Source: Planctomycetota bacterium (GTDB lineage Bacteria > Planctomycetota > UBA1135 > GCA-002686595). From it: a stretch of 33,448 nucleotides of DNA. Location: contig DUBE01000022.1 of NCBI GenBank assembly GCA_012960475.1, positions 1 through 33,448 of the forward strand, given 5' to 3'. The translations under genes and the position numbers were made by a program. The notes beneath the pieces were generated by a model. The model searched no databases and had not been told where the DNA came from. It saw nothing but the letters and a program-made list of their open reading frames with translations. Positions 8,619 through 16,976 of this stretch are shown here, one piece after another; position 1 is the stretch's first letter; the number at the start of each line of letters is the position of its first letter.

Positions 8619-9412
8619 CGGGATGTCCTTGTAGGCGCCCCGTATCTCGCCTCGATTTCATCGAGCAATCCCGCTCGCCTCGCATGACGTCCACCACCGG
8701 GCTCGGTCATGCAAAAAGCTGCCAAAATCGCGTGCGCCGAGGACGCGGTCAGGTGCCGAGATCCCAAGACCAACACATTGGCATGGTTGTGTTCCCGCGC
8801 ATTCCGCGCCACCGCCTCATCCCAGCAGTTCGCCGCCCGCGCACCGGGAACCTTGTTGGCAGCCATGGCCGAACCAATGCCCACCGTATCGATCACCACT
8901 CCCAAGTCTGCGCGCCCTTGAGCCACCGCCTCGGCCACTTCCTGAGCGCGCTCTGACCAGTCACAAGGCCGATCATCGCCAGGTCCAAGATTCATGGCCT
9001 GATGACCAAGCTCACGCAGAGACTCAAGGATGGACCCCTTCAGAGCAAAGCCCCCGTGATCGCTGGAAACCGCGACCCTGGCAGTGCTGCGGGTGCGCCG
9101 CAGTCCACCTGTGGCAGCAGGCACGCCCTCAATAAACCGGATCCCCCGACGTTGAGCCTCTTCCTCTGCTGCAAGGGTGAACTGGGCCCGTGGCGAAACG
9201 GTCAGAGTTCCTCCATTCGCAATGTTCTTGAGGCAGCCTTCGGTGATGAGTGGAAACTCTGGATTCTTGGGGACCTGTTCCGGTTCGGAAACGGGCCGCA
9301 TTGCCTCCAGCACGGTCACCTCGGCGGGCAATTTGGTGGGCCTCGTTTCCGGGCTCGCTACGCGCCCTGCTGCACGCCTGGCGATGGTGCGAATTGTGGC
9401 CTCGTCAATCAT
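8615..9412 (-). CDS. rpiB: RpiB/LacAB-family sugar-phosphate isomerase fused to an N-terminal domain
   Basis: Residues about 111-225 match the RpiB/LacA/LacB fold: [32 protein letters not shown], and [14 protein letters not shown], which keeps the active-site His. RpiB interconverts ribose 5-phosphate and ribulose 5-phosphate. The usual catalytic Cys motif (CGTGIG) reads DTVGIG here, with Asp175 in the Cys place, so substrate or mechanism may differ. Residues 1-110 are not part of RpiB. They hold a short basic helix ([13 protein letters not shown]), a proline-rich linker and a small domain ([13 protein letters not shown]...). I chose ATG 9412. A TTG at 9463 sits just behind GGAGGG and would add 17 residues. 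The stop overlaps the deoC start (ATGA). Confidence 0.85.
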   Translation of the reverse strand: MIDEATIRTIARRAAGRVASPETRPTKLPAEVTVLEAMRPVSEPEQVPKNPEFPLITEGCLKNIANGGTLTVSPRAQFTLAAEEEAQRRGIRFIEGVPAATGGLRRTRSTARVAVSSDHGGFALKGSILESLRELGHQAMNLGPGDDRPCDWSERAQEVAEAVAQGRADLGVVIDTVGIGSAMAANKVPGARAANCWDEAVARNAREHNHANVLVLGSRHLTASSAHAILAAFCMTEPGGGRHARRAGLLDEIEARYGAPTRTSR

Positions 9413-9647
9413 CAACGCCAGCTTATGGCACCCCAGGGCCCGGGAGAAGGCCCAGAACCACAAGATCCCTCCAGGGACCCGAAAGAAGCGTCCTAGCCCG
9501 ATCGGACCCGCACCCCCCTGAGAACAACCACTGGATGCTTGAGATCATACGCCAATATCTGTGGGATAGCGCTTGGGGTTGGCGCCCAGCGTTCTAAATC
9601 ACCCGCTTCGGGGTGGAGTCCGCCGGGCACCCGCCCGAGTATCACCC
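9413..9647. other. Divergent intergenic region between the rpiB-like/deoC pair and the dynamin-like gene
   Basis: About 235 bases from which the rpiB-like gene leaves leftward and the dynamin-like gene rightward, so promoters for both should lie here. A GGAGGG on the minus strand immediately precedes the possible TTG start at 9463. I found no convincing -35/-10 pair and no gene. Confidence 0.4.
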
Positions 9648-11834
9648 ATGCGCACCCTGCTCAGTCAATTCTGTGATTCATTCGACGAGGTCATCAGACC
9701 TCTCCTCAGCCCCCTGCACGAAAGCGCTGAGGCTCTCCTCAAAGCCGGACCGGACCTGCCCGGCATGGCTGTACGGGCAGACCTGCTTGACCTGCAACAC
9801 CAGTTCGAAGCCCTTGTAAAAAAGATCAGCGAGCAACAGGCCTATGTGCTGCTCTTCGGCCCCCTCAAGAGCGGCAAGTCCACATTGATGAATTGCATTG
9901 CGCGCTCTTATGTAAGCGAGGTATCAAGCCTGCCCGCCTACCCCTGCATGGTGTTTGTCTCCCACGGAGAAACACGCTGCTTTGATGTAACTCGCTACTC
10001 CGGCCGCAGTGAGCGCTTCACCGATCCCACCGCCCTGCATCTGTTCATCAACCGCGCTCACTCGGAGCTTGCCGATCGCATCCGAATTGCAGAAGAAAAT
10101 GGCGATACCTTTGATCCCGCGCTTCACTATTCCGAGGCGATTCGCCGAATTGACGTACGCCTGCCCGCAGAAGAACTGGCCGAGTCGGGCGCAGTACTGG
10201 TGGACACGCCGGGACTCTATGCACGCATGCGCTTCGGCTATAGTCAAATGACCCGCGACTTTCGAGACGCCGCAAGCTGCGCAATCTTCGTAGTCAAATC
10301 GGACAACCTATTCCTTGAACAAGTCTTTGAGGAGTTCGAAGAGCTGTTGGATCTCTTCAGCCGAATCTTCTTGGTAGTCAACCTCGACTCCGCCAAGCGC
10401 GATCTGGCCCCGGATGGGCGCCTTATTCCGAGCCTGGAACAAGAAGACCCCCTGCGCATCATCGAGGCCTTCGAGAACCTGGCCATGAGCGCTCCCCTCA
10501 AGCGCGCCGCTGATGAAGGGCGCCTGCGTATCTACCCCATCGACCTCTTGCGCGCCGCCAGCGCACGTCTTGCAAATGACGATGAACCTGAAGCCATCCA
10601 GGGGCAAATCGACTTCGAAGCCTTCCAGCGAGACCTGACCGACTACCTGAACTCCACCGAGTACCTGGTGGCGTTCCTGGGTGACAGCCTACGCCGCGCC
10701 CAGGCCTTGCTTGACGAAGCGGCACAATTACTGAAGCACCCCGAAGTAGGCGAACTAGAGGTCTCCGTTGCCCAGCTGGACGAAGAACGCCAAGGCATCA
10801 CCCACCAGCGACAAGCCGTTCAGCGCCTGGATGCGCAGGACTGGAAGGTGGTCTTTGGTGAGCTATCTCAGCGCCTGGCGCCCAACATTCGGGAGCAAGC
10901 CCGTATGGCCTCCGCCGAAACCGAGCGCAACCTAGACGCAATCCTGGCCCGCTGGTTTGCCACTCCAGCCAGCTTCCAGGCTCTGATAGAAGACGATCTG
11001 GTGCCAGCACTCGACCGTTACCAGGCAGAACTTGCCGGACATGTACGCACGATTCTAGGTGAAGAAGTGGCCTCAGGCACCGCCGGGGTGTTGTTGACCA
11101 CCGACATAGCAAAAGACCTGTACACCGCAGGCATTGATGTCAACGCGATCGGTCGAGAAGTAATCGCCCTGTTGACAGATACGAGCACGCGACGCCCAAT
11201 TGACCTACCCCTGACAACCAGCCAGATCCCGGTCAAGCGCGGCTTCTTCGACTGGATTCTGTTGCGCCCAATGGAACGCGTACGCCGGAACCTGTTCGGA
11301 CAACCAAGCTCTCCTGTCTTGCGGATACCTGTAGACGTCAAGCAAAAGCGCTTGGGTCCCGACGCCCGCGCAGCCCTTGTACGGCAAATCGATGTATTCA
11401 AGAGCCGCTTCTTCCACGAGACCCTGCATCACCTGCAAGAGCAAATCGTAGGGGCCTATACCAACGCCGCCATCGAAGCACTGCACGACGCACTTGCAAG
11501 GCGAGACGGTGAACTGGAAGTCAAGGGCAATGAACTCGTCCGTCGCCTACTTGAGAGACGCCGTGTTCTGGCGCACCTTTCAACACTCGGAGAACGTGCC
11601 GAAGGAGCCATGGCCAAGATCGAAGAACTCTCCTTGGAGTACGGCGCCACCGAGCCAGACCTCTTGATCGTGCCTATGGAATTACCGGGCTCCAAAATGC
11701 CCGTCATCCCTCAGGCGGGCCCATTGGGTGGCGCAATCCTTGATCCGGCGACCAGCCCATGGGTCGTTCCCGAAGGCAGGGTTGAGGCGCCTACGGATGT
11801 TGAAGAGAACATCGCCGCTGGCGACAGCGACTAA
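9648..11834 (+). CDS. Bacterial dynamin-like GTPase
   Basis: A 728-residue protein from ATG 9648 (an upstream in-frame start at 9573 adds 25 unlikely residues). The GTPase domain shows G1 GPLKSGKST (71-79), G3 DTPG (186-189) and G4 NLDS (245-248). The usual switch Thr region reads LPAYPC. A long helical region follows, with a hydrophobic-aromatic basic patch near residues 540-575 (RGFFDWILLRPMERVRR) that could be a membrane-insertion tip, then another predicted coiled segment (about 600-670) and a Pro/Gly-rich acidic tail. Bacterial dynamin-like proteins bind and reshape membranes on GTP hydrolysis, and some protect cells against phage or envelope stress. It stands alone on the plus strand and converges on the PGPGW protein 10 bases away. 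The family is secure; the specific role is not known. Confidence 0.88.
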   Translation: MRTLLSQFCDSFDEVIRPLLSPLHESAEALLKAGPDLPGMAVRADLLDLQHQFEALVKKISEQQAYVLLFGPLKSGKSTLMNCIARSYVSEVSSLPAYPCMVFVSHGETRCFDVTRYSGRSERFTDPTALHLFINRAHSELADRIRIAEENGDTFDPALHYSEAIRRIDVRLPAEELAESGAVLVDTPGLYARMRFGYSQMTRDFRDAASCAIFVVKSDNLFLEQVFEEFEELLDLFSRIFLVVNLDSAKRDLAPDGRLIPSLEQEDPLRIIEAFENLAMSAPLKRAADEGRLRIYPIDLLRAASARLANDDEPEAIQGQIDFEAFQRDLTDYLNSTEYLVAFLGDSLRRAQALLDEAAQLLKHPEVGELEVSVAQLDEERQGITHQRQAVQRLDAQDWKVVFGELSQRLAPNIREQARMASAETERNLDAILARWFATPASFQALIEDDLVPALDRYQAELAGHVRTILGEEVASGTAGVLLTTDIAKDLYTAGIDVNAIGREVIALLTDTSTRRPIDLPLTTSQIPVKRGFFDWILLRPMERVRRNLFGQPSSPVLRIPVDVKQKRLGPDARAALVRQIDVFKSRFFHETLHHLQEQIVGAYTNAAIEALHDALARRDGELEVKGNELVRRLLERRRVLAHLSTLGERAEGAMAKIEELSLEYGATEPDLLIVPMELPGSKMPVIPQAGPLGGAILDPATSPWVVPEGRVEAPTDVEENIAAGDSD

Positions 11835-11844
11835 CTGCTCAACC

Positions 11845-12261
11845 TCAAGAAGGAACGGTGAAGGGCGCAACGCCTCGACGTTTGCGTAACCAGTTGAGAG
11901 CCGCCAGAATTTGTGGCTTGCGCACGAGATAAATTTCGAAGCGGCGCTTGCCTGGTAGATCCAGCAATACGAAGGCTGTCAGGATGGTCAAGATACCCTG
12001 CCCCGGCAGCACGAGCATTGCCACGCCTGCCAGCAACAAGACAGCCCCAGCCGCGTTGCGTCCAATACGCACCATGATGGCCACAAGCGGGTGATGGGAT
12101 TGCCAGAAAAGCCCCTTGGGCTCCACGGAAGAAAACCAGTCCGCTGGCAACAGCCCCAAGAGCCAGGGCAGGGCCGCCAAAGAGATCACCAAGAATCCCG
12201 CGCTCCCTAGCGCCACCCAGGTAAGCACATCCCGATACTCGGACCACCAGTCGAAGGGCAC
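11845..12261 (-). CDS. Small PGPGW-type transmembrane protein
   Basis: A 138-residue membrane protein. Two hydrophobic segments near the N-terminus (about 13-40) and one or two around residues 70-95 flank a VLPGQGILTI motif followed by LDLPGKRR, which matches the PGPGW family of putative transmembrane proteins. The family has no established function. The start is GTG at 12261, placed eight bases after a perfect AGGAGG. It follows the KAP-like NTPase gene by 12 bases on the same strand, so the two are probably one transcript, and it ends tail-to-tail with the dynamin-like GTPase. Confidence 0.75.
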   Translation of the reverse strand: MPFDWWSEYRDVLTWVALGSAGFLVISLAALPWLLGLLPADWFSSVEPKGLFWQSHHPLVAIMVRIGRNAAGAVLLLAGVAMLVLPGQGILTILTAFVLLDLPGKRRFEIYLVRKPQILAALNWLRKRRGVAPFTVPS

Positions 12262-12273
12262 TCTTGAAACCTC

Positions 12274-13761
12274 CTAGGAACCTGGAACGCCACAATCCAC
12301 GGAAGTCCGCCGCAACATACGGCGCAAGACTCTTGCACGATCGCTCCAGGCGGCCCGCTGGCGTTCAAAAGACGCGCGACCAACACACCACTCGGGTGAA
12401 TCCCGAGGAAGGTCATCGGGCAACTCGCGGGCGTGATCTTCAAACAAGTCACGCAAGAATGCGAATGCCATGCGCGGCGTTCCGAGCCCATGCAAGGCAT
12501 CTCGCATCTCGATCAGGTCCAGATCATCACTGAGCAAATCGCCCACTGAAGCCGACGGCCCGTTTGAAGCAGCAGCCAATCGCCGATCCGCAAGTTCAAG
12601 CAACTCCTGCCCGCTCCAGCGAATCTCGTCCACCAAGGCCGCCTTGTCCAAGCGCATGCGTCTAAGGCGATCAGGTCCCGCCCCACGTACCATCGGAGTC
12701 AGCTCCACTGGCAGAAACAACTTGAGGCCAAACCCGTCCAGTTGCAGCAGCTTGTGCTCCAAGACCGGGTCTATGAATGAACCCATGGAATCCGCACGGG
12801 CCTCAAGCAAGGTGGATTCATCGATACGATCCACGAGCAACACAAGGCCCGACCATTCCATGCGGCGCACTAATTGAATTACGCGCCGAAGCAAGCGATA
12901 ACGGCCTTCTTCAGCAGATTCAGCCCCTCGCAGAAACTGTGGTGCACTGGACCTGGGTAGAGTTACTAGGGCTTTATGCAGCAGAGCTCGATCCGGTCGC
13001 GTGATGCTCATGCTACGAATAATGCGGCGGGCCATATGCCTGGCGAGGACGCTTCGCCAAACAGCATGCATGACGAGAGACCCAAGCAAGACAGCGCCGA
13101 CAACAGCGATCGAGAGCACAATTGATGATTTGAGTGGCCACCAACCCTGCAGCTGCAACAGGGGCGCGAGGCACATCGTGGTCCCTACCAAACCCAAGCC
13201 GCCCCGGACCAATAACCACAGCCGACCGCACCTCGCGGCAAGAAGGCTCCGCACCCGCTCCTCACGATCCCCTTCCAGATCCACGTGATAAGCAGCCACC
13301 AGGAGAATCAGTTCAGCCCGCTCAGAGGCACCGAGCTTGTTCAAACGCTGCGGGTCTTTTCCAAGAACCTCGCTCAAGCGCATGAGGCCTGCGGACAACA
13401 TGAGGTCGATCAAGTCAACACGATTCAAATCACCGAAATTCCTCGGCCCTGATTCGTTGTTCCCCCGGCGGCTTTGAAAGATCTCCAGCCAGGGATCCAC
13501 GTCGGTGATCTCAACTGTGAAGCTCTTCCCACTTGCATTGAGGCCTCGGACAACGCTGCGACGCAGGGCACTCTTGCCGCTACCACGTTCCCCAAAAATG
13601 ACCGCTGAAGCGGGCTCTCCATCTGATCCCAAGAGCCGTTCATAGCTGCGATGTACTGCCCAAGAATCAACCCGATCCAAAAGAGGGTCGCGATCGGCAT
13701 CCTCGTGGGCGAAGGGCGCTTGCTTGAGGCCCCATCGTCTGCGCCAGGTTTCGGTGAACAT
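12274..13761 (-). CDS. KAP-like membrane P-loop NTPase
   Basis: A 495-residue ATPase with Walker A GERGSGKS (57-64) and Walker B LVLLVDRIDE (306-315). Two hydrophobic helices (about 181-204 and 211-235) are inserted between them. Transmembrane segments placed inside the P-loop domain between Walker A and B are the hallmark of KAP-type NTPases, which are membrane-anchored STAND-like ATPases; some members affect phage exclusion. The C-terminal half is Arg-rich and helical. It begins 56 bases after the purine nucleoside phosphorylase stop and leads into the PGPGW gene, so it may be a distal member of the nucleoside operon or have its own promoter. No strong ribosome-binding site precedes ATG 13761. 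KAP assignment rests on architecture, not on a profile search. Confidence 0.7.
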   Translation of the reverse strand: MFTETWRRRWGLKQAPFAHEDADRDPLLDRVDSWAVHRSYERLLGSDGEPASAVIFGERGSGKSALRRSVVRGLNASGKSFTVEITDVDPWLEIFQSRRGNNESGPRNFGDLNRVDLIDLMLSAGLMRLSEVLGKDPQRLNKLGASERAELILLVAAYHVDLEGDREERVRSLLAARCGRLWLLVRGGLGLVGTTMCLAPLLQLQGWWPLKSSIVLSIAVVGAVLLGSLVMHAVWRSVLARHMARRIIRSMSITRPDRALLHKALVTLPRSSAPQFLRGAESAEEGRYRLLRRVIQLVRRMEWSGLVLLVDRIDESTLLEARADSMGSFIDPVLEHKLLQLDGFGLKLFLPVELTPMVRGAGPDRLRRMRLDKAALVDEIRWSGQELLELADRRLAAASNGPSASVGDLLSDDLDLIEMRDALHGLGTPRMAFAFLRDLFEDHARELPDDLPRDSPEWCVGRASFERQRAAWSDRARVLRRMLRRTSVDCGVPGS

Positions 13762-13817
13762 CTCAATGCAGGTTTACGCTTCCTCGTTCGCTGCTTCAAG
13801 GGTCTAGGTCAGAGCCT

Positions 13818-14639
13818 CTAGACTTGCATCGAATCCGTCGGCAGATTTCCAACCAGCCCGATAATCAACGCAGCAAAGGAACGAGCTGCCTGGGCCCCGG
13901 CCTGCACCACTTCCTGATGATTCAGAACCTTGGTTGAAATCCCTGCAGCAGGGTTGGTGATACAAGAAACCGCCACAACCTCCATGCCTGCCCCGTGGGC
14001 GGCGTCCGCTTCCAGCACAGTACTCATGCCCACGGCATTGGCCCCAAGACCCGCCAGCCATGAGATCTCCGCGGCTGTTTCATATCCCGGTCCCACCATT
14101 CCCGCGTATACACCGCTTTCAAGCTCAACCCCTGCTTCGGTTGCTGCCTGCACCAGGGCCTCCCCCAATTCCTCGCTGTAGACACTGCCAGAGCCCTCTG
14201 GCGCGGCACCGGGGGCCTCTTGATGAGTCATGTTGAGATGCTCTGTAGCGCGCATCAACGAGGGCACGGGCCAGTCCTTCTGCAGCCCGCCCGCCGCATT
14301 GGTCAAGAGCACATGGGGCACACCCTGCAAAGCTGCCGCACGCACAGCACGGGTCACCACTTCTGACGAATGCCCCTCGTAAAGATGAACACGACCCGCC
14401 TGACAAAGAACCTCACGCCCCGCAACTCGACCACGAACGAAGCGTCCACTATGTCCTGGGACGGCAGAACGCGGCATGCTGGGAAGGTCTTCGTAGGAAC
14501 AATCTCGGGCCTCTTCAAGTTCATCGACAAAGGCACCAAGGCCAGACCCGAGCACCAGCAAGATCTCGGCACCACCAAGGCCCGCTGCGGTCATTTCAGC
14601 AGCCAACACAGGTGCTAGATCTTCCGGCGCCTCACTCAA
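13818..14639 (-). CDS. punA: Purine nucleoside phosphorylase (trimeric PNP type)
   Basis: This enzyme splits purine (deoxy)ribonucleosides with phosphate into base and (deoxy)ribose 1-phosphate in the cytoplasm. The 273 residues show GSGLG (31-35), GHSGRF with phosphate-binding His63, GRVHLYEGH (82-90), LTNAAGG (112-118), GPGYETAAE, VGMSTV and SCITNPAAG, whose Asn matches the base-binding Asn of the human-type trimeric enzymes; this points to 6-oxopurine preference. The frame is open upstream through nupC, but the family length and N-terminus fit a TTG start at 14639. That TTG overlaps the nupC stop as TTGA, with AGGG eight bases before it. It is the last enzyme of the deoB-deoA-nupC operon. 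Confidence 0.93.
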   Translation of the reverse strand: MSEAPEDLAPVLAAEMTAAGLGGAEILLVLGSGLGAFVDELEEARDCSYEDLPSMPRSAVPGHSGRFVRGRVAGREVLCQAGRVHLYEGHSSEVVTRAVRAAALQGVPHVLLTNAAGGLQKDWPVPSLMRATEHLNMTHQEAPGAAPEGSGSVYSEELGEALVQAATEAGVELESGVYAGMVGPGYETAAEISWLAGLGANAVGMSTVLEADAAHGAGMEVVAVSCITNPAAGISTKVLNHQEVVQAGAQAARSFAALIIGLVGNLPTDSMQV

Positions 14640-15904
14640 AGGAACATCCCTGCCACCGTTGCGGTCATCCAAGAAGCAAAAGCCCCGCCCACCATGGCGC
14701 GCAAGGCAAGCGATGCGATCAACGGTCGGCGCTCCGGTGCCAAGGGCGAAATGCCGCCGATCTGAATCCCAATCGACGCGAAATTCGCAAAGCCACACAG
14801 AGCATAAGCTGCCATCTTCGCCGTGCGCGGACTCGCAAATCCAGCGCCTGAGGGCAGATTGAGCACCTCGAGCAGATTGTTGAAAGCAATGAATTCGTTC
14901 ACCGCCACTTTGGTGCCCAACAGCGAGCCCATCAACTGGCAATCGTGCCAGTTATCCACGCCGATCATCCAAGCCACCGGAGCAAATATCCGACTCAAGA
15001 TCATGTCCAGGGACAGGCCGCCCTCCAGAGTCCAGAGGGGGTTATCCGCAGCAAAGGCCAGCATCCAGTCCACAAGCTCGACCAGCCCCATGAAGGCAAT
15101 CAGCATGGCAATCACATTGAGCCAGAGCTTGAGACCGTCGGATGTGCCGTTGGCTGCGGCCTCAATCACATTGGCCGTACTACGCTCCACTTTGTGCTCG
15201 GTAGCGCCCATGGTCGCTGCAACTTCGGTCTCGGGAAGGACGATCTTGGCGATCAAGAATGCCGCCGGCGCGCTCATCACCGAAGCCGCCAGAAGGTGCG
15301 GCCCATACTCTTCTCCCAAGAGACCCAAATAGACCGCCAACACCGAGCCGGCAATGGTTGCAAACCCCCCGGTCATCAAAGCGTTGAGTTCTGACTTGGT
15401 CATCAAGGGGATGTAGGGCTTGACCACCAGAGGCGCCTCGGTCTGTCCCACAAAAACATTGGCCGCCATGGCCATGGCCTCAGCACCGCTGACCCCCATG
15501 GCAGAGGACATCACCCGCGCCATGCCACGAATCAGAAACTGCATGATTCCCAGGTGATACAGAATCCCCATCAGGGCGCTGAAGAAGATGATCACCGGCA
15601 GCCCATCGCCCACAAAGGCAAAGGCATAGCCCCATCCACCCTCGGTGAAGTCCCCGCGCGCCAAGCCACCAAAGACCAGCTCCGTTCCAGGTTTGGCCAT
15701 GGAAATCAACTTGGTCACAAACCCAGCGACGGTCTCGAAGAACCTGGTTCCTACCTCGGTCTTGAGGCAAAAAGCGGCTAAAGCAATCTGCAAGGCCAGG
15801 CCACCGAGAACAACGCGCACGGGAAACCGCTTGCGGTCACTGGACATGAGCACTGCCAGTCCCACAAAGAACGCCAAGCCGAGAATGCCTCTGAGGATGA
15901 TCAT
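14636..15904 (-). CDS. nupC: Concentrative nucleoside transporter NupC family
   Basis: A 422-residue inner-membrane protein with about ten hydrophobic segments. It carries both family hallmarks: GQTEAPLVVKPYI (153-165) and NEFIAFNNL near residues 325-335. These proteins (CNT family, NupC/human CNT1-3) bring nucleosides into the cell with protons or sodium. The N-terminal third and the gate-type segment VGDGLPVIIFFSALMGILYHLG are also typical. It lies between the secreted unknown protein (28-base gap) and purine nucleoside phosphorylase (TTGA overlap), so uptake and phosphorolysis are expressed together. Substrate range cannot be read from the sequence. Confidence 0.95.
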   Translation of the reverse strand: MIILRGILGLAFFVGLAVLMSSDRKRFPVRVVLGGLALQIALAAFCLKTEVGTRFFETVAGFVTKLISMAKPGTELVFGGLARGDFTEGGWGYAFAFVGDGLPVIIFFSALMGILYHLGIMQFLIRGMARVMSSAMGVSGAEAMAMAANVFVGQTEAPLVVKPYIPLMTKSELNALMTGGFATIAGSVLAVYLGLLGEEYGPHLLAASVMSAPAAFLIAKIVLPETEVAATMGATEHKVERSTANVIEAAANGTSDGLKLWLNVIAMLIAFMGLVELVDWMLAFAADNPLWTLEGGLSLDMILSRIFAPVAWMIGVDNWHDCQLMGSLLGTKVAVNEFIAFNNLLEVLNLPSGAGFASPRTAKMAAYALCGFANFASIGIQIGGISPLAPERRPLIASLALRAMVGGAFASWMTATVAGMFL

Positions 15905-15932
15905 GGAGAAAAGTCAGGGGGAGTGTAGAGGG

Positions 15933-16976
15933 CTAGGGCTGCATCTCAAGCAAAGCCTCAGCGTAACGCCCAAGGGGCTGATCCCGAGCACGTTTGGCGA
16001 TGCTCAAGATTCGGTTGCGCAACTCAACCCGGCCCAAGAAGTTTCGTCGGGGATACCCCGCGGGGCGTTGAGGGCCCAAGGCAACCCAGTCTGCGGCCAC
16101 CCGCAGTCGCGTGCTGCCACCGGAACGACCTCGTTGTACGCCAAACCAGACCAGCAGTTCCTTGGTGGCGATGGATGCAGGCAAGCCCCGCACCAGGGGT
16201 TCTCGCAAGCGCGCAGCAATCACAAGTTCGTGCAGAGCAGGCTCCGAAGGCAGAGCACGTACAAGCGTCAGGAGGTGTGCTTCATGGCGGTCGAGCAAGG
16301 CCAGGAATTCATCAGCGCTGATCGTCCCGGGACCGACTAGAGGCGTTTCGCCAACCGCCACAGCCAAGGCACGGGCATCGGACCACAAGCCATCGTGATA
16401 GCGCGCCCACGCTTCGCCCAATACTGGCGGGGGAATTCCAACGGGCTTGAGAACCCGCGGCCAGAGATAAGCCAGCAACAACCTGCGGGCCGCTTCCTCT
16501 GGATCTGTCCCGCGCCACATCAAGATTCCACCGCGCGAAATCAGGGTCAACATGCCCTCGGCAGTGCTGTCCTTCCAGGGACTGCCTGTTGGAACCGTAG
16601 CCACCTGATGTTTCGCACCACTCTTCGCTACCCATTGAGCCGCGCTGACCTGAGCAGCATCAACGGGTAGCGCTTGGATTACGCTGACCACAGCCAACCC
16701 CCGATCAGCTTCCGTGTGGAACCAATCCTGCACCAGGTCCAGATTGATCGGAGCCGCCTCCTGGCCAGCACCAATCCCGTGCAACAGCAGCATCATGCCC
16801 GAATCCGCTTTGAACCGGGCGGAGCCCACTGGCTTGGAAAGCCAGCCCATCTCTAACAACAAGAGTTCATGGGCAGCGGGATCTCTGGGCTCCCAGGCAA
16901 GAGCGTCCAAGTTGGGAACAGGAGCTCCGAGAGGCACCGCCTGGGCCAACATGGAAACAAGGGGCAGTAGATTCAT
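15933..16976 (-). CDS. Secreted thioredoxin-fold-like protein without catalytic cysteines, unknown function
   Basis: A 347-residue protein with a short signal peptide (cleavage probably after MLAQA) and no clear further membrane segment. Residues about 65-165 have the strand/helix spacing of a redoxin: SGMMLLLHG, then RGLAVVSVIQ, then AEGMLTLISRGGILMWRG, which resembles the TlpA-type 'D-x-x-G-x-I-x-x-x-G' strand. No CxxC is present, and I see no cysteine anywhere in the protein. The C-terminal half is helical, rich in Leu, Ala and Arg, and unrecognised. ATG 16976 overlaps the deoA stop (ATGA), so it is tightly coupled to the nucleoside operon even though it is exported. The fold suggestion is weak. 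Confidence 0.7.
   Translation of the reverse strand: MNLLPLVSMLAQAVPLGAPVPNLDALAWEPRDPAAHELLLLEMGWLSKPVGSARFKADSGMMLLLHGIGAGQEAAPINLDLVQDWFHTEADRGLAVVSVIQALPVDAAQVSAAQWVAKSGAKHQVATVPTGSPWKDSTAEGMLTLISRGGILMWRGTDPEEAARRLLLAYLWPRVLKPVGIPPPVLGEAWARYHDGLWSDARALAVAVGETPLVGPGTISADEFLALLDRHEAHLLTLVRALPSEPALHELVIAARLREPLVRGLPASIATKELLVWFGVQRGRSGGSTRLRVAADWVALGPQRPAGYPRRNFLGRVELRNRILSIAKRARDQPLGRYAEALLEMQP

Noticed and set aside
9413..9463. Longer RpiB-like protein from the TTG at 9463
   Set aside because: Kept only as an alternative. GGAGGG stands only three bases before the TTG, and the extra residues (LWFWAFSRALGC...) are not protein-like for this context. ATG 9412 opens a sensible helix.
9539..9567. 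TTGAGA followed by TGGGAT as a promoter for the dynamin-like gene
   Set aside because: The -10 box matches only three of six consensus positions.
9648..13761. Calling the dynamin/KAP/PGPGW group a defence system outright
   Set aside because: No nuclease, toxin or integrase accompanies it and the surroundings are metabolic. Family links to phage exclusion are only suggestive.
14640..14942. Extended N-terminus of the purine nucleoside phosphorylase frame
   Set aside because: The added ~100 residues overlap nupC, look like out-of-frame sequence, and have no likeness to the family. The TTG at 14639 gives the standard length.
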